A DNA stretch of 64,000 nucleotides from contig NC_030853.1 of assembly GCF_000208745.1 (NCBI RefSeq), forward strand, positions 14,035,346 through 14,099,345. The letters are read 5' to 3'. The stretch comes from Theobroma cacao. Its lineage: Eukaryota > Streptophyta > Magnoliopsida > Malvales > Malvaceae. Positions 58,207 through 64,000 of this stretch are shown here, piece after piece. The position numbers were made by a program, and so were the translations under genes. The notes under the pieces were generated by a model. That model made no database searches. It saw only the letters and a list, made by a program, of their open reading frames with translations, and was not told the DNA's origin. Each line of letters begins with the position of its first letter. Position 1 is the first letter of the stretch.

Positions 58207-61200
58207 ATGGCCAAGATATCTTTCTTATTTGCATTGATAGCTGCTTTTGCTATTGCCAATGGCTCTGCAACAAAGGAGGAGGTGGGGATATATGAGCTCA
58301 AGAAAGGGGATTTGTCTGTTAAGTTCACCAACTGGGGTGCAACTATTGTCCAAGTTGTCCTCCCTGACAAATATGGTTAGTTTCTTGGTCTTTGTTCTCT
58401 CTTTCTTTTCTGCACATGTGATAAAGGATTAGCCTTGAGTTACACAAGGAGAATTAATTATGTCTCATCTCCAAAATTCCAATAGCAAACTCCCATGTTG
58501 GAAGTTTTAGACGTTATAACCATTGAACAGTGTCTTGATCTCTTTCAACTTTCATCCTTTTGTTGATGGCTTATTTCAAGTTCAATATCGATCAGTTTCC
58601 ATTTTCTTATATCTAGGTAAATATTTCTCTTTGATATTATATAATGGAGGATGTTCTCCTTATGCTATCCATTGGTCTTCGTGTTTCTGCTAATATTCAG
58701 GTAAACTGGGTGATATTGCTCTGGGATATGATTCTGTCCAGGAGTATATGGTAAGTATTTCCGTCTCTTTATTTGCAGCCTTTTTTCTGGTTTCTTGATA
58801 TTTTTGCTTTTTGTATGCCAAATCACATTGTTTTTCTGGGAGAGATCCGCATTCCTGTCTGCTCCTATATTTTAAACGCACATGCTAAAGTGGGTCCTGA
58901 TTGCTCCTAATATTATTAATAATTTGATAAGAGTTTACAGCTGGATTGCCCTAAAACCTGTTCATTAAACATATTTTTCCTTTTGAAGAATCTGGCGGAG
59001 TAAGACCTTTATTTTGGTGTAAATATTCCTACATTTCCATTTTGTTTGTTCATATTTGACTTTTTTTATTAAACGAAAAGACTGATCTACTGGCAATGAG
59101 TGACAAAGGCAGGCCTTTGATCTATTATACTACAATTTATATCATTTGTTTGGTTTGTTAACCTTTTCTCATCTAATTTGTACCTATTCCACTAGAGATT
59201 CCAACATGAACCTCCATCTCGTAGAAAATCTCCAAAAAGCCACATCTGATTCAATTTGTTATTGTGAATTCAACTTTGTAATTTATGTTTTTGGATTGCA
59301 GTCATTGTCTTTAAGAAGCTTACGGTAACACTGATTGCTCTAAATTCAATGCCATAGTAACACACTTTGATGGTGGGCAGATTTGATGATTCTATGCTGG
59401 CATTTATCCCATGAAAACTTGGTAATCATTGATAGATTCTATACATAACTACTAAGTTCAGGTTATGGTTTAAGTTTAGGAAATCTAATAAATTAAATTG
59501 TGCTTTATAGATAGTTTCATTTCGTATTCTATATAATTCTAAACAAGATTGGTGTGAATTTATAAAGCTCAAAAAATAGTGGAAAACTATATAGCTAGAG
59601 GCCTATATTTATGTGACAATCATAGAATATTCTTTTAATAATTCTCATTTTTCCTTTTTTTTTCATTTTTGATGAGATATTAATTATTGTCATTGTTATA
59701 GTAGACTTGAAAGGTCAACCTTCTCCACTGAGAATTAAATTGTTAACGATACATGGCTTGCATGGGTTGAAATAGGATAAAACTTTGACCAGTCAATCTG
59801 AAAATCTTCTTTTTCTGCTTCCCTAAAATATACTAATTTGACTAGTAGTTTTCATATTTTTTTCATGAATCTCTTACGGTATGGATAATTCCAAGCGGAA
59901 ATTATTTATTAATATTAATTATCTTGAAGAAGGAATAATTTGAATTTCCTTTTCTTTTACTTGTTTTTCGTTTTTTCCTTTGAACAAATTAAAATTCTTT
60001 CCCTTATCATCTCCAGTTTACACTTTAGTATCAAAATAATTTATCAAACAAATTTATTTTGCTTCTCTTTTTACTTTTACGCATTATTCTGTCGTTATAT
60101 TTCCATTAATTCTGCTCTCTTTTCATACAAAATTGGTAATTTCTGCAGAACGATACTTCCTACGTTGGTTCCATTGTCGGACGGGTTGCTAACCGAATTG
60201 CAGGCGCTCAATTTACTTTGAAAGGAGTCCATTACAAACTGATTCCTAATGAAGGCAAAAACATGCTTCATGGTAAGTTAATTCTTCATTTTCATCATGA
60301 TTTTTCCTAATTCACTACTCATCTTAAATTAAATAATCCTAATGTTATTTATCCTTCGTTTATGATATTTATGTTGTAATGAAATGAACATTAGGTGGCC
60401 CCATTGGATTTAGTGATGTTGTCTGGAAAGTGGAAAAGTATAAGAAAGATGGTCATGCTCCTTCCATTGTCTTTGCCTATGACAGCTATGATGGTGAACA
60501 AGGTTAGTGCACTATTTTTGCCAATCCAGGCCTCGAAATTCGTCAATGAAAATATATAAGAGGGTGAAATTTTCTCCTGATATTTAATTTCTTATATATT
60601 TCACAGGATTTCCCGGTGCACTCAAAGTCACGGTGGCCTATACCCTTCTCCCTGGTAACAAGCTGACTGTGACAATGAAAGCCAAAGCTCTAAACAAGGC
60701 TACTCCAGTGAATCTCGCCCAACATACATACTGGAACCTTGGTAATCACAATAGTGGTGATATTCTATCTGAAGAAGTCCAGATTTTTGCTTCCCAGTAC
60801 ACGCCTGTTGATAGCCAGCTTATTCCCACTGGCGAATTTGCTTCTGTAAAGGGAACTCCATATGATTTCCTAAAGTCCCACACTGTTGGAAGCAGAATCA
60901 ATAAACTTCCTAGTGGTTATGATATCAACTACGTGCTTGATGGTGCTCCTGGAAAGATTAAGAAAGTAGCTGTCGTGAAGGATAAGAAGTCTGGAAGAGT
61001 TATGGAGCTGTTGACAAATCAACCTGGTGTGCAATTCTATACTGCAAATTTCCTGAAAGATGTGAAGGGAAAAGGTGGATACGTCTATCAACCTCACGGA
61101 GCTTTATGTTTAGAGACTCAAGGCTTCCCTGACTCTGTGAATCATCCTAACTTCCCTTCAACTATTATTTATCCTGGAAAGGAATACAAGCATATTATGC

Positions 61201-61226
61201 TGTTCAAGTTTTCGATTTCATCGTAG
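58207..61226 (+). CDS. Aldose 1-epimerase (galactose mutarotase), secreted type
   Basis: Interconverts alpha and beta anomers of aldoses such as glucose and galactose. Five exons: 58207-58375, 58701-58750, 60149-60272, 60395-60502, 60607-61226; all introns are GT-AG and phases agree, giving 356 codons plus TAG. Residues 1 to about 20 (MAKISFLFALIAAFAIANGS) form a signal peptide, so secretion or apoplast is likely. Family motifs: FTNWGATIVQVVLPDKYG (exon 1); VGSIVGRVANRIAGA (79-93); NMLHGG with His114; NLAQHTYWNL with His190, the likely acid; GYDINYVL with Asp256; CLETQGFPDS with Glu320, the likely base. Length is normal for the family (about 340-370). Start chosen because a TATA box lies 48 bp upstream. 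A 1.4-kb second intron contains no recognised element. This is the only gene here that looks intact. Confidence 0.96.
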
Positions 61227-61317
61227 AGAAACCTAGGGGTTGAAACATTTCCACGACAACTAAAATGTTTGTTTTAGTCCTTTAATGATCTTGTTGTAAC
61301 CTCATAAAACTTGGAAC

Positions 61318-61323
61318 AATAAA
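61318..61323 (+). terminator. Polyadenylation signal of the aldose 1-epimerase gene
   Basis: AATAAA 92 bases after the stop codon, preceded by a T- and TTGT-rich stretch typical of plant far-upstream elements. Confidence 0.75.
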
Positions 61324-62177
61324 GTATTCCTGATTTTAATTGTTTCGGCTCAGAAATGGGAAATAAACTTGTTTAGAGCAAGTAATTTTTGTTGTGTTTT
61401 GGGAGAAAGAGAGTAAATGGCTGCTATAACACAGCTTCTGTTTTATATCTCTTAAACAGAGATGAACAAAGAGAGAAGGTCACACTAGTTGCATTCATAT
61501 TCGACATATATATACACAGCTTCAATAGTTATAACACTTGTTAATACATGAGAAACAAGTGTAAAACATGATTATCATTGAAACATGCACAGCTCCACGT
61601 AGTAGTCTTCAACACTAAGTAAAACACATACAAACATACATGATATCCAAGTGGATTGTCACTTGTCACTTGATACATGCAAGCATTAACTTCAACAATT
61701 TTGTGATTTACTTAACAAAATAAAACTTGATATGCTTTGATCAATGGAATTTAGTAAACGCTATGGCTAGTATTTATAAGATAATCATATCGTAACTTTA
61801 AAGTGCAAATGGCAATACATAACTCCGGGCTCCAAAGTTAATAAATACCGACAATGATAGAAGTTTAAAATCTCAATGTGTGTCAATCTGTGTAATAAAT
61901 AAGACATGATAAACATATAATTTTCACAAGACTAATCTTAACTTCCTACCTCTTAGTTTCTCTATCATAAGGAAATTGCCTATCATGAATAATTAGTAAC
62001 CTGTTAAAGAGACTAAGCTTACTCCTTTTACATTTTTCTCTTCTGTAAAAAGTGAAATTTGACCAATTGGGTATACTAAGCAAAATTTACCCATTATACT
62101 CCTTTAGTTTGAATTATACTCCTTAGAAGACAAGTCTTAGAGTGGGAAGAAGAGCAATATAATTCCTTCTTAGAAAC
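61324..62177. other. Intergenic, nothing recognised
   Basis: AT-rich sequence downstream of the aldose 1-epimerase; no coding similarity or repeat seen. Confidence 0.5.
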
Positions 62178-63600
62178 TGTTAGAAAAGATAAGCTTAAAG
62201 TAAAACTACCAAGCGGGGGGTGAATTGGTTGTTAAGTAAAAATTCTTCCCTTTTATAAAAAATAAATTCAATTGTGAAAGAATAGAACAATAAACTAGAG
62301 CATGAATTGAATAAGTAAAAAGGGACTTAGTAGGATTTTTATAGAGGTTTAGCCTTCTAATGCCTACGTCCTCTCCCTTGATAGTACAAGGAGTTTGAAT
62401 CCACTATTAGTTTGCCTTTTCAACAGGTCAGGCGTAACCTCTATAACATGCCTTTTGTAGGATCAAATGTAACTTGTACAACTTGCCTTTTGTAGGATCA
62501 AGCATAACCTCTACCAATACACTACCTTTTCAAGTTAAAGCACAAGTTTTACACAAGAATAAGCCTTTTAAAGAATCAAATAAAACCCTTTTACCTTTTT
62601 CTTGGAGGTATAACCAATACAACAGTATATTCAAGTGAAACACAAACTAGAAACCTCTATAAAAGGTGGATAATGAAGTTTTGGTTTAGAAAGGTGTGAG
62701 CTTTCACAAAAATAAGAATGATCAAACAAGGTCTAAGCTCAAGAAAGATCAACTAAAGGGTAAAGATATGAACCTTAGGCTCTTTGCTTGCTCAGAGTTA
62801 GGAACTTTTCTTCTCATAGTTGTTGCTTTTGTTTTTCCGCTATTTTCCTTTTCAAAGATGATTCAAAATCTTTCATAATCCCCTTATTTTCTTCCTTTAA
62901 CGTCTTCAAGATATATATTTATAGCCTCTGAGATTTTCTGCTTGTTAGACTAACTTTTGAATGATTTCTTGTACATTCAAGCTTGCTTGCACAATTTTGT
63001 TGCTTTAGTAGAATCGATTCTTTGTAGTTGAATTGTCGATTCTTCGCAAAGTTTGTAGCTTTTTGACTCTAGAGAATCAAGTTTTCTATTTTGAGGTGTT
63101 GATTCTTCTACAACTAAGTGTAAAGGTGACACTTTTGAATCTTAGAGAATCGATTCTTTTGCCTCAAGGTGTCGGTTCTTCTTTGTGAACTAGCGCCAAA
63201 AATTGAATTCAAGCGTGAATTTTGCTGCTTCACTTTTGTCCAGTTGTGTCATGCCTTTCTTGGTCACCAAGTTTCTATGTTGTATTTTGGGTGCTTCAAG
63301 AACTAACTTCTTCTCCTTGTAAAATAGATTCTTTTTTCCTTGTGTTTCTCTTTTTGCCTTATGTCTCTCCAGAATCGATTCTTTGTCTCTGAGGTGTTGG
63401 CTCTTCACAAAGTTTGTAGCTTCTGTCTTCCAAGAACCAACTTCTCCTTGTCTCAAAATTGATTTTTCACTATTGATCTTTGCTCGAGAACTAACTTATT
63501 CTCCAGAATCAATTCTTCTTGTAATTAAACAAATATACTTTGCTTCCTTATCATTTAAAAATCAAGTCATTTCTTTCGAAACTTGATCCTTAGGTTGGCA
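62178..63600 (-). repeat. Divergent Y-family LTR (Y3)
   Basis: About 1.4 kb resembling Y2 in the same orientation. It has TGTTAG at the left, the C-rich AATTCACCCCCC tract (minus strand, near 62215), the same block with TGCCTACGTCCTCTCC and repeated CATAACCT phrases (62360-62620), and a long GAATCGATTCTT-rich part (63010-63520). Probable ends TG at 62178 and CA at 63600, but the flanking five bases (GAAAC, CATGT) do not match. The boundaries, and whether it is solo, are therefore unsure. Open frames inside (62696, 63190, 63383) are not genes. Confidence 0.7.
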
Positions 63601-63674
63601 CATGTAATTTTGAAAACAAGAGACTTTGAGAAGATTCAGAGCATGATCATCCATATTAAAAATATGTAAAAACA

Positions 63675-64000
63675 TGTCATGGCCCGGTACTCCCCTCGAG
63701 CTCGTGACAACCGCCGCAATATCCCGATAGACACTCATTACCCGGAATGCCAACTGAAACCCCGCAAGGCTTTAATATCAGTTTCTCATTTTCCCCTATG
63801 AGTAATCGTTGCCAAATATCACGTTCTAAAAGATTTTAAACTATTTCCAACTTAAAACAATATTTTTTTAGAACACTGCGTAAATAATTTTTACAGCGTA
63901 AAAGCAAAATAAATTCCTACATACAGTAGTACAAATAACTAGAGTATGAAATTTAATTTACAGTGACATGTGGATCCCCAAATGACAAAAATGAACGAAG
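63675..64000 (-). repeat. Chromovirus-type LTR, start only (runs off the window)
   Basis: TGTCATGGCCCGGTACTCCC followed by GTGACAACCGCCGC, GACACTCATTACCCGGAATGCCAA and CCCCGCAAGGCT. It parallels the Tekay-like LTRs at 39776 and 47532 but is clearly more diverged. Continues past 64000. Confidence 0.82.

Noticed and set aside
62173..63605. Calling Y3 a proven solo LTR
   Set aside because: The five bases next to the best TG and CA ends differ (GAAAC, CATGT), so no target duplication supports it.

Overview
This is a stretch of AT-rich nuclear DNA from a flowering plant, almost certainly a eudicot. The evidence is plant-type Ty1/copia and Ty3/gypsy retrotransposons (primed mostly from initiator tRNA-Met), plant L1-type LINEs, GT-AG introns and two recognisable plant genes. 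I cannot fix the family or species. About four fifths of the window is transposable element, most of it broken.

Only one gene looks complete: a secreted aldose 1-epimerase (galactose mutarotase) at 58207-61226, five exons, 356 codons, with TATA box and polyadenylation signal in place. A second gene, at 16512-15822 on the minus strand, has an intact promoter-side TATA box, a signal-peptide exon and a second exon of a PQQ-repeat polyvinylalcohol-dehydrogenase-like protein. The rest of it is not visible downstream, so it is a 5' gene fragment or has a very long intron leaving the window.

Layout. 0-2.1 kb: decayed copia reverse transcriptase (copia-D) split by a 1.5-kb solo LTR (Y1). 4.4-7.8 kb: internally deleted Athila-like gypsy element. 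8.8-14.6 kb: copia-A deletion derivative carrying a deleted gypsy element (gypsy-B) in its gag. 15.8-16.5 kb: PQQ gene fragment. 18.5-51.5 kb: a deep nest. A LINE fragment (LINE-2) holds one copy of a dispersed repeat X and a complete but shattered copia element (copia-C, 21665-51204). Copia-C in turn holds a second LINE (LINE-1, itself split by another X copy), solo LTRs A, B and Y2, an internal tandem triplication, and a 10.6-kb Tekay/Del-like chromovirus at 39776-50336. 51.5-54.7 kb: 5' half of another LINE in opposite orientation (LINE-3). 56 kb: tandem-repeat-bearing LTR-like sequence. 58.2-61.3 kb: the aldose 1-epimerase. 62.2-64 kb: a divergent Y-type LTR and the start of another chromovirus LTR.

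Target-site duplications, read directly, fix most of the boundaries: ATTAC (Y1), ATTCC (Athila-like), GAACC (gypsy-B), CCATA (copia-C), ATACC (A), AATTC (B), TATGA (Y2), TAAAT (Tekay) and a 19-bp imperfect repeat for LINE-1. These allow the insertion order to be read as stratigraphy. I found no sign of a new biological system. The most interesting signals are the strong excess of TAG stops in the chromovirus, consistent with CHG-methylation decay, and self-complementary micro-repeats inside two unrelated LTR families.
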